The notes under the pieces are model-generated. The model was given only the letters and a program-made list of their open reading frames with translations. It did not search any database and had not been told where the DNA came from. DNA of 64,000 bases from Lamellibrachia columna. Its lineage: Eukaryota > Annelida > Polychaeta > Sabellida > Siboglinidae. Every line of letters starts with the position of its first letter. Position 1 is the stretch's first letter. The stretch lies in NCBI GenBank assembly GCA_963662155.1, contig OY759265.1:46840406-46904405 (forward strand). Direction: 5' to 3'. Made by a program: the position numbers and the translations under genes. Shown here piece after piece: positions 10,101 to 17,273 of the stretch.

Positions 10101-11399
10101 GCGGTAAATAGTGTGTAAGCTTTGTAACTAGAAATTGGTATGAAAATAGCTCTTTCCATTGTTTCCAAGGAATATTGCAGCCATAATTTAAATCACTTTT
10201 CCAATCACCGTTCAATCATGATTTTATTTTAATGACATTAGGGGCCATCCATAAAGTATGTCACGCTTGTTGAGGGGTGTGGGGTGTCTGAGTAAACATT
10301 ACGGAGCATTACATGGGGGTAGCGGGTGTCTTCGTGATTGTTACGTTCGTGATTTAAAAAAGTTTTTTTACTCGTCTTGCTGTCAATATCAGAATGATAG
10401 CCTTGATTGCAATGCCAGGTTTTTGGTATATTTCAACTGAATTCGAACTGAAAAGGAACGAGGACACTACCATGCATTAGTGCAGTAAGAAATGGTATGT
10501 GAAAAGTCTGCACATTTTTTGACAAAATAGATGTATGCATAATAGATTATGCAATATCAATATGGTCCCCTTATAAACAGAAATACAAAGACACCGTCAA
10601 AAACGTGCAGAGACGTGCAACAAAGCAGCTTCCTGGTATGAAGGATATTCCTTACCAGGAAAGACTTGAGAGATTCAAATTTCCACACTTGCATATAGAC
10701 GAAAACGTGGAGATATGACTGAGGTATATATACTGCTTCAAGGGAAATATGACAGTGATGTATCTAACATTGTCAAGTTGCACAAAGACAGTGATACTAG
10801 GGAAGGAACAAGGGGTCATAGTTTGAAATTGTTTCTAGAACGTGCTCGTACAAACGTTAGAAAAGAAAGCTTCTCACTTAGAGTTACCAGATTACGGAAT
10901 GATCTACCGGAAGTAGTTGTAACTGCCCCAAGTGTCAACTCAATTAAAACCTGTCTAGATAGACATTGGAATACTGAGGAATTTCTCTACAACTACAAAG
11001 CCGCCTTGCTAGGAAGCCGTAGAGCATTCCAAGGGAAAGTTGAAGATCTGACCACCAAGGCCACTGCCTACGGTCAGGAAGAACCTAAGTAAACCTAAAT
11101 AACTAAGTATAATAGGTAGTCGGAAGGATCTTTCTCAAATCTAACAAAGTTTTAGGGAAGCATACAGGCCAGCATTACGAAGCATGACAAGGGGATGGGA
11201 GTCTCAAACAATAGCGCAACATACTTTATGGATAGCCCCTTAGGCTTAGACAAAAGCTGAATAAACATTAAAATTGCAGGGCCAAGTACAGAAACAAGAT
11301 ACGTTTTTTAGAAATTACCTGAAAAAGAGCTTGAATCGTTTCATACAAATCCCATGAAGCTGTTGATGATAAGGTAGCCCCAGCAGCCAGTCCAAACAT
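1059..11399 (-). CDS. SPTLC1: Serine palmitoyltransferase subunit 1 (SPTLC1), 5' nine exons
   Basis: SPTLC1 is the non-PLP-lysine subunit of the ER serine palmitoyltransferase, which condenses serine with palmitoyl-CoA in the first step of sphingolipid synthesis. Coding exons on the complement are 11399-11319, 9506-9396, 8773-8670, 4862-4769, 4426-4354, 3786-3654, 3115-2986, 2024-1935 and 1166-1059. They sum to 924 bases, exactly 308 codons, with all phases compatible. The product shows the N-terminal membrane segment ([18 protein letters not shown]), the [10 protein letters not shown] motif, [56 protein letters not shown] and [16 protein letters not shown], all as in vertebrate SPTLC1. The Cys equivalent to human Cys133, mutated in hereditary sensory neuropathy, is conserved (residue 145 here). 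An upstream in-frame ATG at 11417 would add six residues. The C-terminal third lies beyond the left edge. Confidence 0.95.
1601..1900 (-). mobile_element. LINE fragment, end of reverse-transcriptase ORF
   Basis: The minus strand encodes about 99 residues with the pattern of the extreme C-terminus of CR1/Jockey-type LINE polymerases: [20 protein letters not shown], a Ser-His-Lys-Ala-Phe block, [18 protein letters not shown], then QFKQALT. It lies inside an SPTLC1 intron and has no remaining catalytic region, so it is a dead 5'-truncated insertion. Confidence 0.65.
1935..2024 (-). CDS. SPTLC1: SPTLC1 exon 8
   Basis: This exon is 30 codons, phase 0 at both ends, with an acceptor ending CACACAG and donor GTGAGT. 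It encodes [18 protein letters not shown] and then [12 protein letters not shown], colinear with human SPTLC1. Confidence 0.95.
2336..2470 (+). mobile_element. LINE (L2/CR1-like) 3' coding remnant
   Basis: A plus-strand frame reads [20 protein letters not shown] followed by [11 protein letters not shown], a signature of L2/CR1-type reverse-transcriptase C-termini. The same block occurs in the LINE fragment at 46.7 kb. It is intronic to SPTLC1 and non-functional. Confidence 0.6.
2986..3115 (-). CDS. SPTLC1: SPTLC1 exon 7
   Basis: This exon is 130 bp, entering in phase 2 and leaving in phase 0. The acceptor is TTGCAG and the protein reads [18 protein letters not shown] then [17 protein letters not shown]. 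The donor is GTTGGC, a weak non-consensus site, but the junction K|NP aligns with no gap to the human protein. Copies of its acceptor region form the 26-bp repeat in the preceding intron. Confidence 0.9.
3150..3420 (-). repeat. SINE-like interspersed repeat
   Basis: It contains two motifs that recur elsewhere in the window: the block around TTCAAAGTGCTTTACAATTC (also near 9960) and the ACAGCTGAGTGAACTGAGGC block (also in the tRNA-derived SINE at 32.5 kb). It is probably a decayed SINE in an SPTLC1 intron. The exact ends cannot be fixed from one sequence. Confidence 0.5.
3444..3650. repeat. 26-bp tandem repeat derived from the exon 7 splice acceptor
   Basis: Eight 26-bp units of the type CATCACTGCAACCAAAAACA; units 3-5 and 6-8 form a duplicated 78-bp block. 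On the transcribed minus strand each unit reads GGTTGCAGTGATGAAG or GGTTCCAGTGACAAGG, close to the genuine exon 7 junction GGTTGCAGTGACGAGG at 3122-3107. The array starts immediately beside the exon 6 donor at 3653. Confidence 0.9.
3654..3786 (-). CDS. SPTLC1: SPTLC1 exon 6
   Basis: This exon is 133 bp, phase 1 in and phase 2 out, with acceptor TTCTAG and donor GTATGT. It encodes [20 protein letters not shown] and [20 protein letters not shown], highly conserved in SPTLC1. The donor abuts the 26-bp repeat array. Confidence 0.95.
3850..4160. repeat. Degenerate tandem repeat
   Basis: Loosely repeated segments of about 60-90 bp share GATCACAATGTTGATGTCA, AATTCCTACAGTC and GTTTATAGTATTACAGC. Divergence is high and unit boundaries are uncertain. 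It is intronic to SPTLC1. Confidence 0.5.
4354..4426 (-). CDS. SPTLC1: SPTLC1 exon 5
   Basis: This exon is 73 bp, phase 0 in and phase 1 out. It encodes [20 protein letters not shown] then YGTV. Donor GTGGGT is preferred over GTAGGT four bases upstream because only GTGGGT keeps the frame into DVHL of exon 6. Confidence 0.94.
4769..4862 (-). CDS. SPTLC1: SPTLC1 exon 4
   Basis: This exon is 94 bp, completing a Ser codon split across the intron and ending in phase 0. Acceptor is TTTCAG and donor GTAGGC. It encodes [20 protein letters not shown] and [11 protein letters not shown], matching the NFLG region at the start of the aminotransferase fold. Confidence 0.93.
4895..4992. repeat. TG/TTTG-rich simple sequence
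   Basis: Interrupted runs of TGTATG and TGTTTG end in a T11 tract. It is intronic low-complexity DNA with no coding signal beyond repeat-driven frames. Confidence 0.8.
5690..6182 (+). pseudogene. Broken BED/C2H2-like zinc-finger protein of a DNA transposon
   Basis: The plus-strand frame starting at 5693 reads [20 protein letters not shown] then [17 protein letters not shown]. After frame changes, [11 protein letters not shown] follows downstream. Aromatic/Trp, CxxC and HxxxxxH spacing are as in BED or ZBED-type fingers of hAT-related transposon proteins. Several frameshifts and stops break it. It was probably part of the surrounding transposon. Confidence 0.45.
6334..7047. mobile_element. 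MITE nested in the 5.4-7.2 kb transposon
   Basis: The ends match as inverted repeats for about 34 bp: GGCCCAGTAAAAAAGAAACT on the left and GGCCTAGTAAAAAAAGAAAC on the complement of the right. It is flanked by TTA at 6331-6333 and 7048-7050. A 3-bp TTA duplication is typical of PIF/Harbinger-type elements. It encodes nothing recognisable and is younger than its host element. Confidence 0.8.
7690..8610. repeat. 50-bp minisatellite with GTAATCGATTAC-like motifs
   Basis: About 18 tandem units with 50-bp periodicity, clearest at 7771, 7821 and 7871, of the form TTAACATTAATCATAATCGA then TTACATGTGTGGTGTAATCACTCATAAATT. Copies diverge toward both ends, and related AGTAATCGTACT sequence begins near 7340. 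It is intronic to SPTLC1, between exons 3 and 4. Confidence 0.9.
8670..8773 (-). CDS. SPTLC1: SPTLC1 exon 3
   Basis: This exon is 104 bp, phase 0 in and phase 2 out, with acceptor TTGCAG and donor GTTACT. It encodes [20 protein letters not shown] followed by [14 protein letters not shown], aligned with the [10 protein letters not shown] segment of human SPTLC1. Confidence 0.93.
8830..9005. repeat. ATTGGAATTG-type low-complexity repeat
   Basis: Short irregular copies of CAATTCCAATTAC make most of this stretch. The reverse-complement type recurs at 47.82-48.24 kb, suggesting a shared dispersed repeat. Confidence 0.7.
9250..9292 (+). other. Hammerhead-ribozyme-like motif (possible retroelement remnant)
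   Basis: CTGAAGA (9259-9265) fits the hammerhead core CUGANGA. It is followed by GATTGCT, a GAT loop and AGCAGTC, which pair as a 7-bp stem with one wobble, then GAAAC (9284-9288). This order is that of hammerheads found in Penelope-like and other retroelements. No clear stem III or cleavage-site half follows, so activity is unlikely. Confidence 0.35.
9396..9506 (-). CDS. SPTLC1: SPTLC1 exon 2 (membrane segment)
   Basis: This exon is 37 codons, phase 0 both ends, with an acceptor ending TTCAG and donor GTGAGT. It encodes [20 protein letters not shown] and [12 protein letters not shown], containing the N-terminal ER membrane helix. Confidence 0.95.
9905..10030. repeat. SINE-like repeat fragment
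   Basis: It contains TCTTATATAGCGCGGTATCA and TGCTCAAAGCGCTTTACA. A diverged copy of the second block is at 3180-3210. This is a common type of non-autonomous retroposon tail. Intronic to SPTLC1. Confidence 0.5.
10241..11239. mobile_element. DNA transposon with GGGGCYATCCATAAAGTATG ends
   Basis: The left end starts GGGGCCATCCATAAAGTATG and the right end is the inverse complement GGGGCTATCCATAAAGTATG. Both are flanked by TTA (10238-10240 and 11240-11242), a PIF/Harbinger-like 3-bp duplication. The 999-bp body contains a fragment of a LINE reverse transcriptase rather than a transposase, so it is non-autonomous. Confidence 0.8.
10555..11092 (+). pseudogene. LINE reverse-transcriptase C-terminal fragment inside a DNA transposon
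   Basis: Plus-strand translation shows [34 protein letters not shown] and [15 protein letters not shown], the C-terminal portion of CR1/Rex1-type LINE polymerases, then an open frame of 125 codons from 10715 ending [15 protein letters not shown] stop or frame change separates the two parts. It is enclosed by the terminal repeats of a DNA transposon. Confidence 0.7.
11319..11399 (-). CDS. SPTLC1: SPTLC1 exon 1 (start codon)
   Basis: It encodes [20 protein letters not shown] then TIQALFQ, aligned with the human N-terminus ending in the QALYE segment. It is 27 codons with donor GTAATT. The ATG at 11399 is taken as start; an in-frame ATG at 11417 (MFNFLH upstream) is the alternative. No promoter element is obvious. 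Confidence 0.85.
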
Positions 11400-11417
11400 A
11401 TGTAAGAAGTTAAACAT

Positions 11418-12262
11418 ACTGGAAGAAATATAGGAATCTGGCTATTTGTATGAGTTGAGTCTCCGAGTCCGAGTCTTGACACCTTTGTTGTTAATAAAGT
11501 TAAAGTTGGTCGAACACGAAGTGCACAGCAAAATCCACCAACTTATATAATACTATATACACATTTCATAAATGTTGTAGCTGCGATGTAATGCTGGACG
11601 GGATTTGGTTTTCCGACGTCTATTCTAACTTGGCCATCGTCCATGACCGTGTTAGCGTGTGCCGATGAGACGACACAGCGGAAGGTGTGGCCGACGCCGA
11701 CGGGTGTATCTTTCACTGTGCGTCACGATGACCCCATATACTGTCCAAACATCTACGAATCTCTTAGAGGATATTCCAACGTCGCAAAACAGTCCAAACT
11801 ATAGCTGTGGTGAATTATTATAACTGAAAGACTTAGTTTATTGCGCATTCCTGAAATGACATGTTTTCTTTCGCCGGTAACTCTTCCGGCTGTACGTGGA
11901 ATTATAATACCCGTTCTAACGAACACGTGCGACAAACCACACTTCCGTAATCAGTAATTAATGTGACAACGTAACAAACCACACATAACCACTCATGTGT
12001 ATATGTATTAATGATACAAACCACACTTGTGTACATACATATTGCGGGGTCACAGGGTCCCGGGGTGGGTTTAAAAATCATGAAGTTGCTTTTTTGATTT
12101 GATTTATTCAATATATAAAATGCTGTTCATACATTATAGGGCCTAATGTGGATACAAAGTACGTTAACATATCAGGGTGACACAAAAAGTGCAAGTATGC
12201 CTTTTTATTTACATCATTATAACACATCAAACATACATGGCACTGATATAAATATAGATTAT
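11418..12262. other. Upstream region of SPTLC1
   Basis: No gene is recognised. The first 300 bases are moderately GC-rich with several CpGs (around 11585-11720) and may hold the SPTLC1 promoter and 5' UTR. The rest is AT-rich with repeated AAACCACAC motifs at 11934-12026. Confidence 0.4.
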
Positions 12263-12654
12263 GACCAGTGGCGTATGCGTAGTAGGGTAGGGTGGGACAA
12301 GCTAGGAGCCCCCGTGGGGTAAGAAGCCCCCTTGTATTTTCAAGATTATACGTGCGTGATGCCTGTCTCTGTTGGACGAAAGCAATGCTGCCACCTAGTG
12401 AATACTCTGTCCGAAAGCACACGCAGGCAAAAAACACGGTTAGTTAAATATATGCATTTTAAGTTTTCCTGCATGTTTGATGTAATATTTTTGTGTTTGT
12501 AATGTTTTACTGAAATATACAGATTATGCTTGTTGTTATGCTAGTTGTTGTTATATTCATCATTAGTGCATATAGCTTCATTAATTTTTACAAAAACGGG
12601 CGATAATGAGTATTAGCGCGGGAATTGACATTTGTATAAATAATGCATGCTGGG

Positions 12655-12735
12655 GGCAAGAAACCCCCTTACAGTGCGGGGCAAGACGCCCCCGAGAACG
12701 TCTTGCCCCGCAGAGGGGGGCGTCTTGCCCCACGT
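12655..12735. repeat. Left GC-rich palindromic module of the pogo-like element
   Basis: Tandem GGGGCAAGAMRCCCC-type boxes: GGGGCAAGAAACCCC, GGGGCAAGACGCCCC and, inverted, GGGGCGTCTTGCCCC. They alternate in orientation and can form hairpins. The same boxes occur at the right end. They are candidate transposase-binding sites (inference). Confidence 0.75.
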
Positions 12736-12972
12736 GATTTGGTCAACGTATAATCATGACTAGGTAATGGAAACGTTGTATATTGTTTTGTAATGCGGGG
12801 GTGATAATTCGTAGTGCACAGTATTGGTCAATTACTATGTAGGCAATGTTTTTAAGGTTCAGATCATACGGTCAGTGCGGAACGTCTTTCACAACATATC
12901 GAACATAATATTTGCAGACCTGTATGAAGAATGAAGATTGCTTGTTTAATGAACACGTAATTTTGTTCAGAC

Positions 12973-14922
12973 ATGGTCCGCACATACAAGCGGAAGACGG
13001 AACGGGGTGCGCGCGGTGATGAAACGCTGAAAGCTGCACTTTTAGCTTTGGAAGAACAGCCGCTGAAGACAGTCAGTCGTCTGTATAACATCCCCACGCG
13101 TACGTTGCGAAGACACCGTGACAACAGGGTCTGTACTCGCGGCGCCCTTGCGCTTGGGCCGAAGAAGCCAGCACTACCTACCACCGCCGAACGCACTCTC
13201 CGCGACCACATTTCCTATATGGAAAAATGTTTATATGGGTTAACAACTGTAGATATGCGACGCCTGGCCTACAATCTGGCGGAGAAGTTGGGTCTGAAAC
13301 ACAACTTCTCTGCCGAAACGAAGATGGCAGGACGCGACAGGCTGCGCGGTTTCTTCAAACGGCACGAAGACCTAGCAATCCGGCGACCACAGGGCACCAA
13401 CACTGCGCGGGCTGTCGGGTTCAACCGACCAAAGGTACACCAGTTCTTCGAACTGTATAGATCACAGCTGGAGATGTCCATCTATACATCAGCAAGAATA
13501 TGGAACATGGACGAGACCGGCGTCACGAATGTTCAAAAGCCCGGCAAGATTGTTGCCACCAAAGGAGTTCGTCAGGTGGGGAAAATGACAAGCGGCACAT
13601 ATCTACCACCAATGTTCATCTTTCCGAGAAAGAGAATGGTGGCATCGCTGATGATAGGTGCGCCGTATCAATATGTTGGCTACTGCAGTCACAACGGCTG
13701 GACGGACTCTGATCTGTTTGTGAAGTGGTTGGAACATTTTGCCAGTTTCACGAACACATCAGTTGACGTACCCCAGATCGTAATCCTCGATGGCCACCAC
13801 AGTCACACGACTCTGGCTGCAGTAGAGTATGCAAGGAGCCGTGGGATTACCTTAATTACACTGCCACCACACTGCACACATAAGATGCAGCCGTTGGACA
13901 GGTCGTACTTCAAGTCTCTGAAGAGTGTGTACAACGCAGCTGCTGACAGCTGGATGGTTGCCAATCCCGGAAGAAGAATCACTGCATACGACATGGCAGC
14001 GATATTCGGAAACGCCTTCCTGCGATCCGCCACACCAGACAAAGCCGTGGCTGGCTTTCGGACGTGTGGACTTTGGCCATATGACGCAGACATCTTCACC
14101 GATGAGGACTACGTTGCCTCTGCGGTTACTGATGAGGACGCCTTGCCGCCGACCACCGGATCATCGACAGCATTGCCGCCGATCGCTGGATCATCGACAG
14201 CCTTGCCGCCATCCGCCGGATCACCCACAGCCTTGCTGCCGACTGCTGGATCATCAATAGCGTTGCCGCCGATCGCTGGATCATCGACAGCCTTGCCGCC
14301 AACCGCCGGATCATCCACAGCCTTGCCACCAACTGCTGGATCATCAACAGCCTTGCCGCCAACCGCCGGATCATCCACAGCCTTGCCGCCGACTGCTGGA
14401 TCATCGACAGCCTTGCCGCCAACCGCCGGATCATCCACAGCATTGCCACCGACTGTTGGATCATCAACAGCCTTGCCGCCGACCGCCGCATCGTCAACAG
14501 CCTTGCCACTGACACACGAGTTGGTCAGTGACCTCATAGAGGAACTGTCGCCAAGGCCAAAACTTTCCCGTCCACGCCCGAGGTCACGTGTTGCCGAATC
14601 AGCCGCGGTACTGACTTCGTCTCCTTACAAGCGCAAACTTGTTGATCAAGAGTCAGCTAAGGGGAAGGCGAAGCCAAAGGGGAAGTCACGAGGGACAAAC
14701 AACAAAAACAAGGACGCAGTGAAGGAACCAAAGAGAAGACGAGTCAGCACCAGCACTGAGGAGGAAGATTGGCCGTGTGTCATTTGCGGCGAGCCGTTCG
14801 TGAACAGCAGATCTCAGGAGGTGTGGTTGCAGTGTCAGTTGTGCCAGAAATGGGACCACAAAGATTGCACGCCAGGACTGCGATGTTTCATATGTCCAAA
14901 CTGCGAGTCCGGTAGTGACTGA
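12973..14922 (+). CDS. Pogo-like DDD transposase with C-terminal PHD finger
   Basis: An intact 649-residue protein. Domains in order: an N-terminal psq-type helix-turn-helix (residues 15-50, ETLKAALLALEEQ to PTRTLRRHRD); a CENP-B-type DNA-binding region (about 75-150); and a DDE_1 catalytic core with Asp180 (NMDETG), Asp273 (VILDGHHSH) and Asp309 (HKMQPLDRSYF), a DD35D arrangement. Next come a Pro/Thr/Ala/Ser linker of about twelve 10-residue repeats (390-512), a Lys/Arg-rich nuclear-targeting stretch (about 535-595), and a PHD finger (600-645) with CVIC, CQLC, H, C and CFIC ligands. It cuts and pastes the surrounding element. No stop or frameshift is visible, and the first ATG after the palindromic module is used. 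Whether the frame has been co-opted by the host cannot be told; the matching TIRs suggest a recent mobile copy. Confidence 0.93.
   Translation: MVRTYKRKTERGARGDETLKAALLALEEQPLKTVSRLYNIPTRTLRRHRDNRVCTRGALALGPKKPALPTTAERTLRDHISYMEKCLYGLTTVDMRRLAYNLAEKLGLKHNFSAETKMAGRDRLRGFFKRHEDLAIRRPQGTNTARAVGFNRPKVHQFFELYRSQLEMSIYTSARIWNMDETGVTNVQKPGKIVATKGVRQVGKMTSGTYLPPMFIFPRKRMVASLMIGAPYQYVGYCSHNGWTDSDLFVKWLEHFASFTNTSVDVPQIVILDGHHSHTTLAAVEYARSRGITLITLPPHCTHKMQPLDRSYFKSLKSVYNAAADSWMVANPGRRITAYDMAAIFGNAFLRSATPDKAVAGFRTCGLWPYDADIFTDEDYVASAVTDEDALPPTTGSSTALPPIAGSSTALPPSAGSPTALLPTAGSSIALPPIAGSSTALPPTAGSSTALPPTAGSSTALPPTAGSSTALPPTAGSSTALPPTAGSSTALPPTVGSSTALPPTAASSTALPLTHELVSDLIEELSPRPKLSRPRPRSRVAESAAVLTSSPYKRKLVDQESAKGKAKPKGKSRGTNNKNKDAVKEPKRRRVSTSTEEEDWPCVICGEPFVNSRSQEVWLQCQLCQKWDHKDCTPGLRCFICPNCESGSD
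14140..14510 (+). repeat. 30-bp in-frame minisatellite in the transposase linker
   Basis: About twelve 30-bp units (GCCTTGCCGCCAACCGCCGG plus ATCATCCACA) encode a 10-residue TALPPTAGSS repeat. Units are nearly uniform, with alternating GACTGCTGG and AACCGCCGG versions, showing recent expansion within the reading frame. Confidence 0.92.
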
Positions 14923-15147
14923 ACGATGGTGCCAGTTGCATTCAGTTACATAACTTGAATTCTTGTAAAGTTATGTCACCTGACAGTCCTGACTGCCCTG
15001 ACTGCATGTACAGTTCTATTATCTTACTGTGAAGGAGTGTCGTTATACTGTAGGTTAGTTGTTTGTTTTGGAACAGATAAAACATACACGCCATTTTCAC
15101 GTTTCTCGCGAGTTCGTTTCATTTCAATATTCGTATTTTATACAATG

Positions 15148-15233
15148 GGACCTTCTATGGGGCATGAAGCCCCCGGGGGCTTCATGCCCCATAGAAGGGG
15201 GCGTCTTGCCCCAGGCCTGGGGTAAGACGCCCC
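15148..15233. repeat. Right GC-rich palindromic module with a 46-bp perfect palindrome
   Basis: Positions 15152-15197 are a perfect palindrome with 23-bp arms centred on CCCGGG (left arm starting CTTCTATGGGGCATGAAGCC). It is followed by GGGGCGTCTTGCCCC and GGGGTAAGACGCCCC. It mirrors the left module of the same transposon. Confidence 0.85.
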
Positions 15234-15828
15234 ATTTGGAAACTATATTTAATTAATGATTATAAAAAGTTAGTGTTGTCAAATGTCACTAATGTTTTGG
15301 TAATACGTAGCATAACCACACGGCAATCGTATGACAGCACAAGGACGTCAAAATGTTAAGAGTATGAATAACTACGCCCATTTTCCCTTAAGGGGGCTCC
15401 TTGCCCCACCCTACCCTATAGCCTATATCGCAATTAATTAAGGGGCGAGCTTATTATAATTAGTCGTTCATTAATTATAGTTTACCATGCTATCGTGTAG
15501 TAGCGTAATATATTAATTATATAGGAACAATATCACGCCAAATTAAGGGACCGGTGGCCCTGTGCCCCCCCCCAATACGCCACCATTTCTTTGCCTTCTA
15601 ACACTCAAACAGTCCTTCTTTGACATTGACTTGTGTGAGTATACAGGCTTAGGTTGCAACGATCTATTCATCCTCATATTTTATACTTGGCGCCGGCGGC
15701 GGCGGCGGACTACAATTAAATTACAGTTGGTTGAGAAAATGTTTGTACCATGCAGTGTTCCACTCTTTGTCTTGCAGTGTTGCCCATTATAGCTGTCCCT
15801 TGCGAGCTCCCAGAATGGAACGACTTCC

Positions 15829-15892
15829 TTGTCCACTTGCCATCTGGGCCTTTGGCTTGGATGGCAAATCTTGTTAAATCTTGTTAAACCGG
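15829..15892 (+). mobile_element. LINE 3' end with TCTTGTTAAA tail
   Basis: About 60 bp ending GGATGGCAAATCTTGTTAAA and a second TCTTGTTAAA is nearly identical to the 3' terminus of the LINE at 20343-20415 in opposite orientation. It is a severely 5'-truncated insertion of the same LINE family. The unit TCTTGTTAAA appears to be its 3' terminal repeat. Confidence 0.75.
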
Positions 15893-16397
15893 ATGTTGTT
15901 GTGAGCGAGAATACCAAGCGGGAATCCCGTGGATCTATATAAGGTTACGCTAAGAATTGCCGTCTGCTGGCCATGGAGTTACATCATTAATCATGCCCCT
16001 ATAAACTACTAACTTACTAACGGGTGTTTTATTTATGTCTGTGCTGCCATGGCCCATTCTGGCCTCATTCTACACGAAATCGCGTTTGATCATGTGACCC
16101 AAAGGCAACATCACGTGCACAGTATGGCGGCTAATTGTGAAATGTTTGCTATGTCACCGATAAAAGTACTCATAAGTAATTATTTGGAGCACATTTCTTC
16201 AGTTTCTTGACGCCCAAGTGTCGGTTGTATGTCACAGAATACACGTGTGAAACGGTTAGTGCGTATTCGTTTTAAAACTTAAGTTATTAGTTCCGTAGCC
16301 ATTTGGCTACGGAACTGCCAAAATGGCGCTTTAGCAAATGCCAGTGAAGATCTCCGCCCCTAGGCTAGCTCAAGAGTGGGGCGGATGACTCTGCCTA
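15893..16397. mobile_element. Truncated copy of the TAGGCAAA-ended MITE
   Basis: About 500 bp matches the complement of the MITE at 31255-32022 at roughly 90% or better by eye, including the hairpin GTTCCGTAGCCATTTGGCTACGGAAC. Its right end GGGCGGATGACTCTGCCTA corresponds to the TIR. The other end is lost where the LINE 3' fragment joins. Confidence 0.8.
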
Positions 16398-17170
16398 AAT
16401 GCCGAGTTGCGCATTGTTATCATAATTTTGTATGCGTATATTTGTCGCTTGGGATTTTGTATTTCTAGAACGCACAGCGTTGTTGGATATCGATCATTCA
16501 TAAGTTGATGTAGTGAATGCATTGGTATAGCTATGTTATGTTACATGCTAATGGATAATTTTTGCGGACAGATTATAACGGCATATTTAGAACTCGTGAA
16601 TATTCAGTAGCGGATTTGTCTGAAAACCGATAATATAAAATAAAACTGCTTATATGAATCTATGCAATAAGAATCGAAAGTGACACTGCATATATCATTT
16701 AGTATTATTGGTGCATGATAATGAAACATGTGTCTAGAATGATTTCTTATTACCGTATGCATAGTTATATAAGCATTGATGCATAATAAGTCATATTTTG
16801 TATTATCAGGTGTGCGACCACACGGCGACACATGAGCCGAATGTTCTACTTTGAGCATTATATGCAGTGCAGTCAGGGGTGTGTGCACATGCCGAATTGA
16901 TCTATGGTATTTTAGATATGCTCTAGTGCGTAATTGACATGTTTATTACAGTATTTTTAGTTAGTTATTAGTAAATGTTCTGATACTTTTTAGGTGCATT
17001 TAATAGTGTTGTATTACAAATGTTGCAGTAGTTGTTGGCTACATTTATTATAAAAGTGGTGTTCTTTTGTTCGTATTGACATCATTGATCGTGATTGTCA
17101 TGATCTGTCAATGCTGTATCTAGATGTCTGATACAAGTCGTAGCAAGTTGATTAACTAATGTTAACTTCA
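16398..17170. other. AT-rich stretch left of the gypsy element
   Basis: No gene or tandem repeat is recognised. It could contain the diverged upstream part of a long terminal repeat of the downstream gypsy element, but it does not match the corresponding right-hand region. Confidence 0.4.
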
Positions 17171-17273
17171 TATGTGATTGACAGCAGTATTGCTTTCAAC
17201 ATAATGTGTTGTGCCTCTGATACGAGTGAACTAGTTATTCTTGTTACTTGCAGGTGTTGTCTGTTCAGTTAAA
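17171..17273 (+). repeat. LTR-derived terminal block (left)
   Basis: 103 bp from TATGTGATTGACAGCAGTAT to CTGTTCAGTTAAA, with about four differences from the right-hand copy at 24932. Sequence outside this block does not match between the two ends, so the full LTR is either diverged or partly lost. Confidence 0.75.

Larger units (their letters stand above)
12285..15416 (+). mobile_element. Pogo/Tigger-like transposon with PHD-tailed transposase
   Basis: The terminal inverted repeats are GGGTAGGGTGGGACAAG on the left and GGGTAGGGTGGGGCAAG on the complement of the right, followed by GAGCCCCC on both. TA is present on each side (12283-12284 and 15417-15418), the target duplication of the Tc1/mariner-pogo group. 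It contains one intact transposase reading frame and GC-rich palindromic modules between each end and the gene. Structurally it is complete. Confidence 0.85.
12263..15586. mobile_element. Host element with CCAGTGGCGTAT ends, split by the pogo-like transposon
   Basis: The left end CCAGTGGCGTATGCG and right end CCCCCCCCCAATACGCCACC resemble the ends of two other copies at 33165-33965 and 56517-56865. Internal sequence right of the inserted transposon (TTTACCATGCTATCGTGTAG near 15480) matches TTTACCATGCTACCATGTAG in the 56.5 kb copy. It therefore appears to be a short non-autonomous element that received the pogo-like insertion near its left end. Confidence 0.55.

Noticed and set aside
14109..14537. 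129-142-codon frames opposite the transposase
   Set aside because: Shadows of the 30-bp in-frame repeat of the transposase linker on the other strand.
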